A stretch of DNA of 52,844 bases from Kofleriaceae bacterium (GTDB taxonomy: Bacteria > Myxococcota_A > Polyangia > Haliangiales > Haliangiaceae). How positions within the stretch are numbered: the first letter of the stretch is position 1; each line of letters starts with the position of its first letter. Where the stretch lies: assembly GCA_018058095.1 (NCBI GenBank), contig JAGPCO010000046.1:1-52844 (forward strand). Direction: 5' to 3'. A program made the translations under genes and the position numbers. Positions 1 to 9,302 of this stretch are shown one piece after another. The notes beneath the pieces are model-generated. The model had not been told where the DNA came from. It searched no databases and saw only the letters and a program-made list of their open reading frames with translations.

Positions 1-1
1 C

Positions 2-880
2 AGCTACTTCCTCATCAAGCGGGTCGAGGCGCGCTTCCGCTCGGTGTTGTGCCTGTCGGGCTGCCTGACCGCGTACCGCCGGACCGTGCTCGAGGAGCTG
101 CTGCCGGTGCTCGAGAACCGCAGCATGATGGGCATCGAGATCAAGTACGGCGAGGACCGCTACCTGACGCGGATGATCGTCAAGGCCGGCTACGAGACCA
201 TCATGAACCCGCACGCCGTGTGCCGGACCACGGCGCCGACGTCGCTGTCGGTGTACCTGTCGCAGCAGCTGCGCTGGCGCCGCTCGAACATGGTCGACTA
301 CATCGGCGGGCTGTCGCACGTGTGGAAGGGCCACCCGCTGGTGGCGCTGTACTTCTTCTCGCTGTTCGCCGTCATCCTGGTCTACCCGGCGCTGCTGGTG
401 TCGGCCCTGCTGCTGGGCGGCTTCTGGTCGCTCATGACCTTCCAGGTCGTCGCCGCGTTGCTGCTCGGCATCGCCTACCGCCTGCACGCCTACAAGGACC
501 CGCACGCGTCGTCGTGGAACGCGGTGCCGCTTGGCATCGTCTTCCCCCTGACCTACGGCATCCTCACCCCGCTCGCGCTGCTCACCCTCGACGCGAGCTC
601 GTGGGAGACCCGTGGCCACCAGGAGCCGCTGCCCGAGGCCGTGCCGACCGCGGCGCCGGTGATGGTGAGCGTGACCGTGCCGACCAGCGTGGCGACGCCG
701 GCGCTGGGCGTGCCGGTGCTGGCCGCAGGCTCGCTCGCCCCGGTCGTGTCACAGGCGCTGGCGGCCCAGCCGGCCCTGGCGGGCTCGACGACGATGCGGC
801 TGAACAAGACCTCGCGTGGCGACTTCATCGCCGTGGCCTCGGCGGTCGGCTTCGCGCCCGATCGCAAGCTGTCGAAGTAG
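2..880 (+). CDS. Processive GT2 membrane glycosyltransferase, C-terminal part (5' end outside window)
   Basis: The reading frame is open from base 2, so the gene starts before the window. The visible part has the acceptor-side motifs of hyaluronan-synthase/NodC-like family 2 transferases: a GED triad (GEDRYLTRM) and QQLRWRRS, the QxxRW motif, spaced as expected. Several hydrophobic helices follow (around KGHPLVALYFFSLFAVILV and VVAALLLGIAYRL), which fit a transmembrane export channel. The last ~80 residues are an Ala/Pro/Val-rich tail with no recognisable domain. By family knowledge it would polymerise a sugar chain from a nucleotide-sugar donor at the inner membrane. The missing N-terminus must carry the donor-binding Asp residues. 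The next gene starts 18 bases downstream in the same direction, so the two are probably co-transcribed. The sugar cannot be predicted. Confidence 0.85.
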   Translation, partial: SYFLIKRVEARFRSVLCLSGCLTAYRRTVLEELLPVLENRSMMGIEIKYGEDRYLTRMIVKAGYETIMNPHAVCRTTAPTSLSVYLSQQLRWRRSNMVDYIGGLSHVWKGHPLVALYFFSLFAVILVYPALLVSALLLGGFWSLMTFQVVAALLLGIAYRLHAYKDPHASSWNAVPLGIVFPLTYGILTPLALLTLDASSWETRGHQEPLPEAVPTAAPVMVSVTVPTSVATPALGVPVLAAGSLAPVVSQALAAQPALAGSTTMRLNKTSRGDFIAVASAVGFAPDRKLSK

Positions 881-898
881 CCCGGCGCGGTCACCGCC

Positions 899-2581
899 AT
901 GCGCGGCCCCCTGGCCCTGATCGCCGAGCTCGCGGGCGACGCGCCGGCCTGGGCGGCCCGGGCCCAGCGGGCGGCGGCGCAGCTCGGGCGCACCACCGCG
1001 CCGGCGCGCGATCGCCTCATCATTACCGTCGGCACGCCGGCGCTGCCGCTGTCGGCGCGGGTGGCGGCGTACCGCGCGGTGCTGGCGCTCGAGGCCGCGG
1101 CCGACCCCGACGCCGCGCTGCGGGTGGGTGAGCAGCTGCTGGCGCAGGTGGCCGGCTCGGCGGCGGCGCACCTGGCGCTGGCCGGGCTGTATCGGTGGCG
1201 CTGGGCCATCACCCGGCCGCGCGAGCTGATCGCCCAGGCGCGGGCGCTGGGTGGCCACGTCGGCGCGCGCGTGGAGCGCCGGCTCGACGACCAGGCGCGC
1301 TGGCTCGCCGACGGCCTGCCGCTGTCGCCGCCGGCGGCGCGTAGCACCGACGGCACGGCCGGACGCGTCCTGTACGTGGTGGCCAGCAGCCGCCCGTACC
1401 ACAGCGCCGGCTACGCCGCCCGCACCCACGCCCTGGTCGGCGCGCTGCGCCGGCGCGGCTGGGACGTGCAGGTGGCGGCGCGGGCCGGGTACCCGAGCGA
1501 CCGCTGGGACTATCCGGGCTGGGCCCTGCCGCCGCGCCAGCTCGACGTCGACGGCGTGCCGCACCACTTCGCGCCGACCCGAGCCAAGCTGCGCTACGCG
1601 CGCGAGCCCGAGGCCTACCACCACGAGGCGGCCGACGCGCTCGAGGCGCTGTGCCGCCAGGTCCGGCCGGCGCTGCTGCACGCCGCCTCCAACTACAACG
1701 TCGGCCTGGCCACCGTCGAGGTCGGGCGCCGGCTCGGCCTGCCGGTGGTGTACGAGGTGCGTGGCCTGTGGCACGTGTCGAAGGCAGCGACCTCGGCTGG
1801 CTACGACGGCTCCGATCACTACCGGCTCATCGCCCGCCTCGAGGCCCAGGCCGCGGCCGCCGCCGACCACACCTTCGCCATCACCTCCGGCGTCGCCGCC
1901 GAGCTGGTCGCAGGCGGGGCCGAGGCAGCACGCGTCAGCCTGCTCGGCAACGCGGCCGACGTGGCCGCCCTGCAGCCGCAGCCGCCCGACGCCGAGCTGG
2001 TGCGGCGGCATCACCTGGCTGGCCAGGTCGTGCTCGGCTACGTCGGCACGCTCAGCGCCTACGAGGGGCTCGACGCGCTCCTGGTCGCCGCCGCCCGCCT
2101 GCACGCGGCCGGGGCGCCGGTGCGGGTGCTCATCGTCGGCGACGGCGCCGCGGCCGGGCCGCTGCGGGCGCAGGCGGCCGAGCTCGGCCTCGGCCACGTC
2201 GTCACCTTCACCGGCCGGGTCGGCGCCGCCGACGTGCGCCGCTACTACAGCGTGCTCGATGCGCTGGTGCTGCCGCGCCGGCCCGACCGCGTGTGCGAGC
2301 TGGTGTCGCCGCTCAAGCCGTTCGAGGCCATGGCCCTGGGTTGCCCGGTCGTGGCCTCCGACGTCGCCGCCCTGGCCGACCTCGTCGTCGACGGCGTGAC
2401 CGGCCGCCTGTTCCGCAAGGGCGACGTCGGCGCGCTGACCGCGCTGCTGACCGAGCTGATCGCCGACCCAGCCCAGCGCACCCGCCTGGGCCAGGCCGCC
2501 GCCGCCTGGGTCCGGCGCGACCGCAGCTGGGACGCCCTGGCGGTCGACGTCGACGCCGTGTGGCGTCGGCTCGGGGCGTGA
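899..2581 (+). CDS. GT4-family (GT-B fold) glycosyltransferase
   Basis: A 560-residue protein. Residues 1 to about 150 are Ala/Arg-rich and helical, possibly TPR-like. A Rossmann-like N-domain follows (VLYVVASSRPYHSAGYAART, about residues 156-175), then a GT4 C-domain: VLGYVGTLSAYEGLDALL, VRVLIVGDGAAAG and the nucleotide-binding stretch SPLKPFEAMALGCPVVASD, which holds the family's E-x7-E arrangement. GT4 enzymes are retaining transferases acting in the cytoplasm on nucleotide-sugar donors. The ATG at 899 lies 18 bases after the previous stop. Lengths in this family are usually 350-420 residues, so the N-terminal extension is extra. It belongs to a polysaccharide assembly operon; donor and acceptor are unknown. 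Confidence 0.85.
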   Translation: MRGPLALIAELAGDAPAWAARAQRAAAQLGRTTAPARDRLIITVGTPALPLSARVAAYRAVLALEAAADPDAALRVGEQLLAQVAGSAAAHLALAGLYRWRWAITRPRELIAQARALGGHVGARVERRLDDQARWLADGLPLSPPAARSTDGTAGRVLYVVASSRPYHSAGYAARTHALVGALRRRGWDVQVAARAGYPSDRWDYPGWALPPRQLDVDGVPHHFAPTRAKLRYAREPEAYHHEAADALEALCRQVRPALLHAASNYNVGLATVEVGRRLGLPVVYEVRGLWHVSKAATSAGYDGSDHYRLIARLEAQAAAAADHTFAITSGVAAELVAGGAEAARVSLLGNAADVAALQPQPPDAELVRRHHLAGQVVLGYVGTLSAYEGLDALLVAAARLHAAGAPVRVLIVGDGAAAGPLRAQAAELGLGHVVTFTGRVGAADVRRYYSVLDALVLPRRPDRVCELVSPLKPFEAMALGCPVVASDVAALADLVVDGVTGRLFRKGDVGALTALLTELIADPAQRTRLGQAAAAWVRRDRSWDALAVDVDAVWRRLGA

Positions 2582-2589
2582 CGATTGAC

Positions 2590-4341
2590 TCAGCGGACGT
2601 ATCCTTTCGTCGAGGTGCCGAACGCACCGCCCAGGCCGTCCCAGTCGCCTGCAACGGGCACGTCGGTGATTTCCCCGAGGACACTCCACCCCGGACTCGA
2701 GCAAGCCTGCGTATTGCAGATGAACCAGATCAAGGAGTTGTCGATCGGCCTGATATAGGAAGCCGTATCGGTTCCATTGCCATCCCAGTCTCCAACCGCG
2801 GGGGTATCCGTCAATGCCCCCAGCGAGAACTGGGTCAGGGTTCCTCCACCTGTTGACTGGTTGCTGAGCACCCAGCTCCAGGCAGTACCAGACGGGCGAA
2901 CCACACCTGGAGTGGTAGATCGATTGTTGTCCCAGTCGCCAACGACCCAGGTATCAGTCGCGTTTCCGAAGTTGAAGAGTGTGAGGGGGCCGCCACCGTT
3001 GCCCCAGTTGCTCAACACCCACGAGAGCACGCTGGTTCCCCGCCGAACGAGACCAGGCGTGTCGGTGCCATTGCCATCCCAGTCCCCGACGACGGGAAAG
3101 TCCTCGGTGTTTCCGAAGTTGAACACCGTGAGCGGCCCACCTCCGTTGCCCCAGTTGCTCAGGACCCACATGAGCACGTTGGCCTGACGTCGTACGACCC
3201 CCGGCGTGTCAGTCCCGTTGCCGTCCCAGTCGCCGACGATTGGATAGTCCCCCGCATTTCCAAAGACGAACGAAGGACTCCCACTGCCCGTCAGCTGCCA
3301 CAAAGCGAGGTTCTGCACGCCGACGATCGCCGAGCCGATCTTCTTCTGGACTGCGGTGGTCTGTGGGTACGTCGTGAGGGATGCGGGCGGGTTGGTGCCT
3401 GCTGGGAGAACTGGAGAAGGATCTGAGAACAAGCCGAAGTTCATTATTCCGACTACCCGGGGGTTCTCCAGCGCGTACTTGAAGTAGTCAGTCTGGGACG
3501 CCGCAATCTCAGCATCGCTTTCTGTCTTGTTGTTGCTTGCGCTCCCGCAATATGCACCAAGGTTCTTGTAACTCGGAGGAAACAACATGATCTTTCGAGT
3601 CTCAAAGTACGTCGACTGGGGGAACTTGAGGTCAAGAGACCTGACTTTGGAATCAAGGGCGCTAACCGCAGGAAGAAAGTCTGCGCAGTAGTAGTCAATA
3701 GCCAAGATATCGGCTCTTGTTGACAGGTCGAGAGGGAGCAGGGCGCCGGTGTCTCCGTTGATGTACGCATAGTTGACGATGACTGGAACTGTAGGAACGT
3801 CACCGTTACTCATCGACGCCTTGATGAACGTTATGGCTTTATCGATGTCACTGCGAGTAACCCCGAATCCATTCGGCTCATCAAAGACGTAGAACGCCGC
3901 GATCTTTGACTTGTCGGTCGCAGACATGCCTGAGATCAGGGCCATCCAGCGACTCTGCACGTCTGCATCTGGATACATAGGGCAAGAAGAGGCATAGGGC
4001 GAGCAAGGATCCGATGGATTCATCGGGTCGGCGTCGTAGGGAAAAAAGATGGTACGCACGTTTTGTACACATGTGCGGCCGACGCAGTTCGAAAGGCCTT
4101 GTGGGGCTGTACCGGGGGAGCCGGTTGGGCCGAGGGAAGCGACGTCGCTGATGAAATTGAAGTTCGTGAACTTCTCGACATTGGGCAGGTTGTTGATGGG
4201 CGAGTTTGGCGGGAGACGGTGTTGATAGGCGTCGAAATACCCGTAGTAGCGAAGCTGACCTACGCCAGCTTCGGCTGATATAGGGTATAGAGTGCAAATC
4301 AAGAGATAGGCCAAAGCCAGTGTTGCGCGCATGCTCGTCAT
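2590..4341 (-). CDS. Secreted barrel-like protein with C-terminal FG-GAP/VCBS-like repeats
   Basis: A 583-residue protein with a typical signal peptide (hydrophobic LALAYLLICTLYP, likely cleavage near Ala25). Residues ~28-330 look like a TIM-barrel-type domain: a strand-ending acid occurs in AAFYVFDEPNGFG (Glu155), another strand is DILAIDYY, and there are several Cys (86, 91, 113, 120) suitable for disulfides. From about residue 340 there are five repeats of roughly 50 residues built on GDWDGNGTDTPG, the calcium-binding-like loop of FG-GAP/VCBS propeller repeats. A secreted glycan-acting enzyme with a binding propeller is plausible, but I do not recognise the catalytic family. It is convergent with the upstream GT4 gene, with only 8 bases between stops. 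Base composition is clearly lower-GC than its neighbours (31 of 60 bases G+C at 3421-3480), which suggests transfer. Confidence 0.7.
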   Translation of the reverse strand: MTSMRATLALAYLLICTLYPISAEAGVGQLRYYGYFDAYQHRLPPNSPINNLPNVEKFTNFNFISDVASLGPTGSPGTAPQGLSNCVGRTCVQNVRTIFFPYDADPMNPSDPCSPYASSCPMYPDADVQSRWMALISGMSATDKSKIAAFYVFDEPNGFGVTRSDIDKAITFIKASMSNGDVPTVPVIVNYAYINGDTGALLPLDLSTRADILAIDYYCADFLPAVSALDSKVRSLDLKFPQSTYFETRKIMLFPPSYKNLGAYCGSASNNKTESDAEIAASQTDYFKYALENPRVVGIMNFGLFSDPSPVLPAGTNPPASLTTYPQTTAVQKKIGSAIVGVQNLALWQLTGSGSPSFVFGNAGDYPIVGDWDGNGTDTPGVVRRQANVLMWVLSNWGNGGGPLTVFNFGNTEDFPVVGDWDGNGTDTPGLVRRGTSVLSWVLSNWGNGGGPLTLFNFGNATDTWVVGDWDNNRSTTPGVVRPSGTAWSWVLSNQSTGGGTLTQFSLGALTDTPAVGDWDGNGTDTASYIRPIDNSLIWFICNTQACSSPGWSVLGEITDVPVAGDWDGLGGAFGTSTKGYVR

Positions 4342-4582
4342 GTTCCCTCCGGTACTGCTCTCAGCCCCGTGCCCATGGTGAACAGTCGGTCGAGGCCGAC
4401 CGGCGGCGAAGGTAACGCATCCTTGCCTACGCTGGGTGTTCCCGCAGTCGCAGCTCGGCGGGCCGAGTCGATCGTTGGCGCAACAGGTTTGCGCTCACAG
4501 CGGGTTCTTCGTGGGCTTGTCGCGACCCCGCGCCCCCGCGTAGTGTCCCGCCCGCGGCCGCTGCGCCTGAACGAAACTCACA
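4342..4582. other. Divergent intergenic region
   Basis: About 240 bases separate the reverse-strand secreted protein from the forward-strand acyltransferase. Promoters for both directions must lie here or nearby, but I see no clear -35/-10 pair. A 76-codon open frame crosses it without a ribosome binding site or recognisable motifs, so I do not call it a gene. Confidence 0.4.
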
Positions 4583-5734
4583 ATGCCTTCCAATCCTGAC
4601 GCTCCCAGCTCCCCGGGCGGCGCCGCCGGCGACGGCGTGCCGCACCCCCAGGCTCGGGGGCGCAACAACGGCTTTGACCTGCTTCGGTTCGTTGCGGCGT
4701 CGGCGGTCATCTTCGGCCACGCCCATCCGCTGACCGGGCACCGCACGCCCGAGTGGCTCGGCAGTCACATTGGCACGATTGCCGTGAAGATCTTCTTCGT
4801 CACCAGCGGGTTCCTCGTCGCTCGCAGCTGGTTGGCCGAACCACGCCTGATGCCGTTCATCGTCAAGCGTTTCCTGAGGATCATGCCAGGGCTCATCCTG
4901 GTCGTCGTGTTCTCGGCGCTGGTGGTCGGGCCGCTGGCCACGAGCCTCTCGCTCGGGGACTACTTCGCCAGCTCGGCCATGCTGACCTACCTCAAGAACA
5001 TCCTGTTGTTCCCGGTCTTCATGCTGCCCGGTGTGTTCGTCGACAACACCTACCCGGTGGCGGTCAATGGCTCTCTGTGGAGTCTGCCGGCCGAGGTCGT
5101 GATGTACGTGCTCACGCCACTCCTGCTCGGCTACCAGGCGCGGAAGGCCGCGGTGCTGGTGTGGCTGGCCACCATCGCCGGCGTGTTCCTGTCGCTGTAC
5201 CTGGTCCGCATGCATCCTCCGGCCACACCGACGATGATCTGGGGCACCGGCGTGACCACCGTGCTCGAGCCGGCACCGTTTTTTCTCATCGGGATGATCT
5301 TCGCGGTGCACCGACTCGACACGATGGCGCGCCCCCTCGCCAGTCTTGTCATGGTGCTCATGGCTGCGCGGTGGCTGTCCCACCCGGTCGTTGGCGAGGC
5401 GGTCCTGCTGGTGCTCCTGCCGTACGCGGTGATCTCGTTCGGCGCGCTGCGGCTCGCGTTCCTCGACCCCATCTTCAAGCGCGGCGACGTATCGTACGGA
5501 ATCTACCTCTACGGCTTCGTCGTGCAACAGATGGTGGTCCACGTCCTCGGCAACGGCCGCAGCCCAATGTTCAATTTCATCGTGTCGTTTCCCATCGCGG
5601 TGGCCCTGGCGATGGCCTCATGGGTGCTGGTGGAACGGCCCGCGTTGGCCATGAAGGGGCGGGTTCAGCGTTTCGCCGGCGCGAGCTGGGCACGCCTCGC
5701 CTCGTTTCGCGCGAACAGGGAGGGCAGGCCGTGA
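4583..5734 (+). CDS. Acyltransferase family 3 (OafA/YrhL-like) membrane protein
   Basis: A 383-residue multi-spanning membrane protein. The N-terminus has the family hallmark NGFDLLRFVAASAVIFGHAH (residues ~29-48), where Arg and the final His sit in the first helix, followed by KIFFVTSGFLVARSW, the basic motif VKRFLRIMPGL and NGSLWSLPAEVVMY. About ten hydrophobic helices follow, ending in a short basic tail. Family members transfer acetyl or other acyl groups to sugars of O-antigen or exopolysaccharide at the membrane, so it probably decorates the polymer made by the neighbouring transferases. The ATG at 4583 gives the expected ~350-380 residue length. Its stop overlaps the GTG start of the next gene (GTGA), indicating translational coupling. 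Confidence 0.88.
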   Translation: MPSNPDAPSSPGGAAGDGVPHPQARGRNNGFDLLRFVAASAVIFGHAHPLTGHRTPEWLGSHIGTIAVKIFFVTSGFLVARSWLAEPRLMPFIVKRFLRIMPGLILVVVFSALVVGPLATSLSLGDYFASSAMLTYLKNILLFPVFMLPGVFVDNTYPVAVNGSLWSLPAEVVMYVLTPLLLGYQARKAAVLVWLATIAGVFLSLYLVRMHPPATPTMIWGTGVTTVLEPAPFFLIGMIFAVHRLDTMARPLASLVMVLMAARWLSHPVVGEAVLLVLLPYAVISFGALRLAFLDPIFKRGDVSYGIYLYGFVVQQMVVHVLGNGRSPMFNFIVSFPIAVALAMASWVLVERPALAMKGRVQRFAGASWARLASFRANREGRP

Positions 5735-7128
5735 GCGCGCAAGCGCAGGATCTGCCCTCGCCCCCTCCTCTGCCGCGCGGCCAGATCGTGCTGGCCACGG
5801 TGAAGCCGGAGATCACGCGCGCCGGCGTGGCGGGCCAGGTCGATTTCGTAGAAGTTCGGTCGTCGCTGGGTTCCGCGTCGTCCCTGACCGCGGTGGTCGT
5901 CGCGTATCAGGAGACCGAGTCGCTGCTGGAGTTGCTGCGCACCTTGCGTGCGACCCGGGGCGCGAGCGACGAGGTCGTGCTGGTCGACAACGGATTGTCG
6001 CCCGAGGTGGTGGCGGCGGCGAGGCCGCTGGTCGACACCTACGTGCGGTGCCGGGGCAACCTGGGCTGTTCGCAGGGCCGCAACGTCGGGGCAGCCTACG
6101 CGCGCGGCCCGCTGCTGGCCTTCATCGACGCAGACGCCGGGGTCGGTGACGGCTACCTCGAGGCCTGCCACCGGGCCATGTCCGACCCAACGCGCCTGGC
6201 GGTCCGTGGCCGGGTCTTGCCACGCAGGGCACGCGGCGTGTTGCCCTCGCACTACGATCTAGGCGACGCGCCCGGGCTGGCGCCGATCTCCACCGAAGGG
6301 GCGTCGGTCTGGCGAGCTGAGCCGTTCCGACGGGCCGGTGGGTTCGAGGCCTCGCTGTACGGTCGAGAGGGGCCCGTGTTGTGTTACCGGATGCACTTGC
6401 TGCAGCAGGCCTCGGTCGGGGCCTTCGCCTACGAGCCGGCGATCGTGCTCCTTCACGACTACGGGACGTCAGGAGCGCATCTGTGGCGCAAGCTGGTGCG
6501 CAACGCGCGCATCGTCGACCAGGTCGACCGCGCCTATCCCTTGATGCGGGACTTCCTGCGGCGGTTTCCACCGCTCGGCGGCCCACGCGCGGCCGCGCCG
6601 CTGATCCGGCTTCGCTCGCAGGCGGCGCGCTGGCAGGTCAAGCTGGCACCCGACCCAGCGCACGCGTCGCCCTTGGCGCTGGCTGCCGGTAGCGTGGTGG
6701 TCGGTCCGCACGCTGACGCAGGCGCGGCCCGCTGCCTGGAGGAGCAGACGCTGCGATGCCAGCATCGCTACCGGGCCGGCGACCCGCCGCGCGCCGACGG
6801 GGCGGAGCCGCCCTGGTACTTGTTCGTGACGGACGAGCTGTGGCTCGACCCGACGCTGGTCGAGCGCATCAGCAACACGCTCCTGCAACACCCCGAGGCG
6901 CGCGCGGTCCGGACCGAGCCTGCCGCAGGCGTCGCCGCGCTGCGGACCCCGCTGGCGAGGCCGCTTGGCGAGCTGGCGACGACGACTGGGCTGCTGGCCG
7001 AACTGGCGCGGATGGCGGCGAGCGGGGGCGTGGTCAGCCTGCCGCCCGTGCCCGTCCTGGTCAGGGCCCGGCCGCCGGTTCAGGCCAGGCTGCAACGACT
7101 GGTGCGCGCGATGGGGAGGAGCCGATGA
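5731..7128 (+). CDS. GT2-family glycosyltransferase with extra C-terminal domain
   Basis: About 465 residues from the GTG at 5731, chosen because it forms a 4-base GTGA overlap with the preceding gene and leaves only a short lead before the catalytic domain. The GT-A fold starts near residue 50 (SLTAVVVAYQETESLLELL) and contains EVVLVDNG, the stretch GNLGCSQGRNVGAAYARG and the metal-binding FIDADAG. The C-terminal ~160 residues are Arg/Ala-rich and unfamiliar, and include a WYLFVTDELWLDP segment. GT2 enzymes are inverting transferases on nucleotide sugars. The stop overlaps the ATG of the next gene by 4 bases. An open frame exists upstream of this start, but it lies antisense-like over the acyltransferase and is a shadow. 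Confidence 0.82.
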   Translation: MSAQAQDLPSPPPLPRGQIVLATVKPEITRAGVAGQVDFVEVRSSLGSASSLTAVVVAYQETESLLELLRTLRATRGASDEVVLVDNGLSPEVVAAARPLVDTYVRCRGNLGCSQGRNVGAAYARGPLLAFIDADAGVGDGYLEACHRAMSDPTRLAVRGRVLPRRARGVLPSHYDLGDAPGLAPISTEGASVWRAEPFRRAGGFEASLYGREGPVLCYRMHLLQQASVGAFAYEPAIVLLHDYGTSGAHLWRKLVRNARIVDQVDRAYPLMRDFLRRFPPLGGPRAAAPLIRLRSQAARWQVKLAPDPAHASPLALAAGSVVVGPHADAGAARCLEEQTLRCQHRYRAGDPPRADGAEPPWYLFVTDELWLDPTLVERISNTLLQHPEARAVRTEPAAGVAALRTPLARPLGELATTTGLLAELARMAASGGVVSLPPVPVLVRARPPVQARLQRLVRAMGRSR

Positions 7129-9302
7129 AGCCCCGGGAGCTTCCGGCCGTGGTCGGGCGGCTGGCGCGGCGGCGCTGGCGGGTGAAGAAGCGCCCGCGGG
7201 TGCCGGCGGTGCATCCCATCGTGGTGATAGCGCCCAGCCTCACCTCTGCGCAGGTGACCTGGCTGCGGCAGCTCGAGCGCTTGCGTCGAGTCCGGGTCGT
7301 GGTCTTCCTGCTCGAGCCGGCCGCGGCCATCCCGGGCCTGACGGTGCTGACCGCGGCCGCACTGCCCACCCCATCGCAGGCTGTCGACGTGGTGCGGACG
7401 TTGACCCACGTTGCCGCGACGGCCACCGTGCCGGTGCTGACTCCGGCCGCCGGCACGGGTCGCCTGCGGTTGCTCCGGCCGCCAGTGGCCGCGGCCGCGT
7501 CGCCAGCCGTCTGGGTGCCGTCGCTGCAACAGGCCGGCGCCGTGGCGCCTGCGGCCAGCCTCGGGCTGGCCCTCGCCGGCGAGGCGCGAAGCACCGCCGC
7601 GGCGGTCCATCTCGTGGGCGCCCCCGGAAGCGTCACCGGCCCGCGGGTGTCGGTGGTGATGACCACGTACAACGACGGCGCGTTCGCCGCCCAGGCGCTG
7701 GCCTCACTGTCGGCCCAGACCTACGCCGAGCTGGAGATCATCGTCGTCGACGACGGCTCGACCGATGACAGCGTCGAGGTCGTCCGCGCCTGCGCCGCGG
7801 CCGACCGCCGCATCCGCGTGCTGGCGCTCCCGCGCAACGTCGGGCTGTTCCCGGCCCGCAACCTCGGCATGGCCGCGGCGACCGGGGAGTTCGTCACGTT
7901 CCAGGATGCCGATGACGTCTCGCGCGTCGATCGGATCGAGCGGTGCGTCGCCGCGATGGCCGGCCATGACTACGTCTACGGCCTGTTCGTGCGCACCTTG
8001 CCAGACGGCACCCTGACGACTCTCGGCGCGCCGACCGTGTACCAGGAGGGCATCATCACCCTCATGGTCCGGCGCGACCTCCTGACCGGCCCGGTCGGCT
8101 ACTTCGATCCCCTCCGCTTCACCTCCGACAGCGAGTACATCGAGCGGCTGCGCGCCCTGCGCCAGCGCGGGCGCTACCTGCCGGAGGTGCTGTACCTGGC
8201 GCGGCTGCGCGACAACTCGCTCACCACGGCGCAGGGGCCGCTGGCCCTCTACACCACCAGCGGCCAGACGACGAAGAGCCTGGCTCACGCCACCTACGTC
8301 AAGGCGTACCGGCAAGCCCATCGCCAGCGCGGCGAGCTGCGCTGGGACGCGGATGCGGTCGACCGCGCCTACCCGGCGCCTCCGGCCTGCCTCGGTGGTG
8401 ACCAGGAGGCCTGGTTCCGCGCCGCGTTTCCCCACCTCGACCACGCCGTGCACCCGCTGGTGCAGGCCCACGCCGCCGATACCCTGGTGCGGCGCCGCGA
8501 CCTGGGTGGGGCCTCGCTGCGCCGGCTCCTGGCCGAGCGCGGCGGCGCCGACCTGCCGCGGGTCGGAGTCGTGATCGCCAGCAACCGCTCGCAATGGATC
8601 GCGGCGTCGGTCGCCAACGTGGCGCGGCAACGGTACCCGGGCCTGCGCCTGGTCATCGTCGACAACAGCGTGGAGTCGAACGAGGCGCGCTGGCGCAGCG
8701 CGCTGACCGACCAGGGCGTCGCCGCGCGGGTGCTGCGGGTGCCTCCGCCCGGCGCGCTCGGGGCGTGCCTCAACGCTGGCCTGGAGGAGCTCGCCGCCGA
8801 CGTCGACGTCATGATGAAGTTCGATGACGACGACTTCTACGCGCCCGACTACGTGCTCGAGCAAGCGCTGGTTCACGCCCAGTGCGGCGGCCTGGTCGGG
8901 AAGTTCCCGCTGTTCTACTACTCGACCCAGCGCGGCGCGCTGTACGTACGGCCAGGCCGGCGCGCCTCGCTCGGGCGCAGCCCACACGTGGCTGGCGGGA
9001 CGTTGACCTTCGCGACGGCGTTGTGGCGTCGCCTGGGCTTCGACCCGACGCTGTCGCTCGGCGAGGACCGTGACCTGATCTTGCGCGCTCGGGCCCGGGG
9101 GTACCCGGTGACCTCGTCGAGCCTGTTCAATCACTGCAACATACGGCACGCAGCCGCCCAGCACACGTGGGCCGTGGCCGAGACGGAGCTCCTCGGGCCC
9201 GACGCGGCCGTAGAAGTCGGGGTGCTGCCGTGGTCCGACGTGCCGCCGCTGGTCACCATGGTCGTCGCCCGGCCCGGCCCGGGCGACGGGGCAGGGCGCT
9301 GA
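7125..9302 (+). CDS. Tandem GT2 glycosyltransferase (two catalytic domains)
   Basis: About 725 residues from the ATG at 7125, which has a strong ribosome binding site (GGGGAGGAG, 7113-7121) and overlaps the previous stop by 4 bases. Residues ~1-165 are unassigned. The first GT2 domain (~residue 168 onward) has VSVVMTTYNDGAFAAQAL, IIVVDDGSTDDS and the metal motif TFQDADD. A second GT-A domain starts near residue 480: VGVVIASNRSQWIAASVA, LVIVDNS, MMKFDDDDFYAPDYV and GEDRDLILRARARGY. Both modules keep their DxD-type acids, so both may be active, as in bifunctional chain-extending synthases. It is part of the coupled glycosyltransferase run; its stop overlaps the next start by one base (TGATG). 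Confidence 0.85.
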   Translation: MKPRELPAVVGRLARRRWRVKKRPRVPAVHPIVVIAPSLTSAQVTWLRQLERLRRVRVVVFLLEPAAAIPGLTVLTAAALPTPSQAVDVVRTLTHVAATATVPVLTPAAGTGRLRLLRPPVAAAASPAVWVPSLQQAGAVAPAASLGLALAGEARSTAAAVHLVGAPGSVTGPRVSVVMTTYNDGAFAAQALASLSAQTYAELEIIVVDDGSTDDSVEVVRACAAADRRIRVLALPRNVGLFPARNLGMAAATGEFVTFQDADDVSRVDRIERCVAAMAGHDYVYGLFVRTLPDGTLTTLGAPTVYQEGIITLMVRRDLLTGPVGYFDPLRFTSDSEYIERLRALRQRGRYLPEVLYLARLRDNSLTTAQGPLALYTTSGQTTKSLAHATYVKAYRQAHRQRGELRWDADAVDRAYPAPPACLGGDQEAWFRAAFPHLDHAVHPLVQAHAADTLVRRRDLGGASLRRLLAERGGADLPRVGVVIASNRSQWIAASVANVARQRYPGLRLVIVDNSVESNEARWRSALTDQGVAARVLRVPPPGALGACLNAGLEELAADVDVMMKFDDDDFYAPDYVLEQALVHAQCGGLVGKFPLFYYSTQRGALYVRPGRRASLGRSPHVAGGTLTFATALWRRLGFDPTLSLGEDRDLILRARARGYPVTSSSLFNHCNIRHAAAQHTWAVAETELLGPDAAVEVGVLPWSDVPPLVTMVVARPGPGDGAGR

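Noticed and set aside
749..2704. A 651-codon reverse-strand frame over the first glycosyltransferases
   Set aside because: Mirror of a well-supported GT4 gene with clear motifs; no motif of its own.
4369..4599. 76-codon frame in the divergent intergenic region
   Set aside because: No ribosome binding site or similarity, and it runs into the acyltransferase start in another frame.
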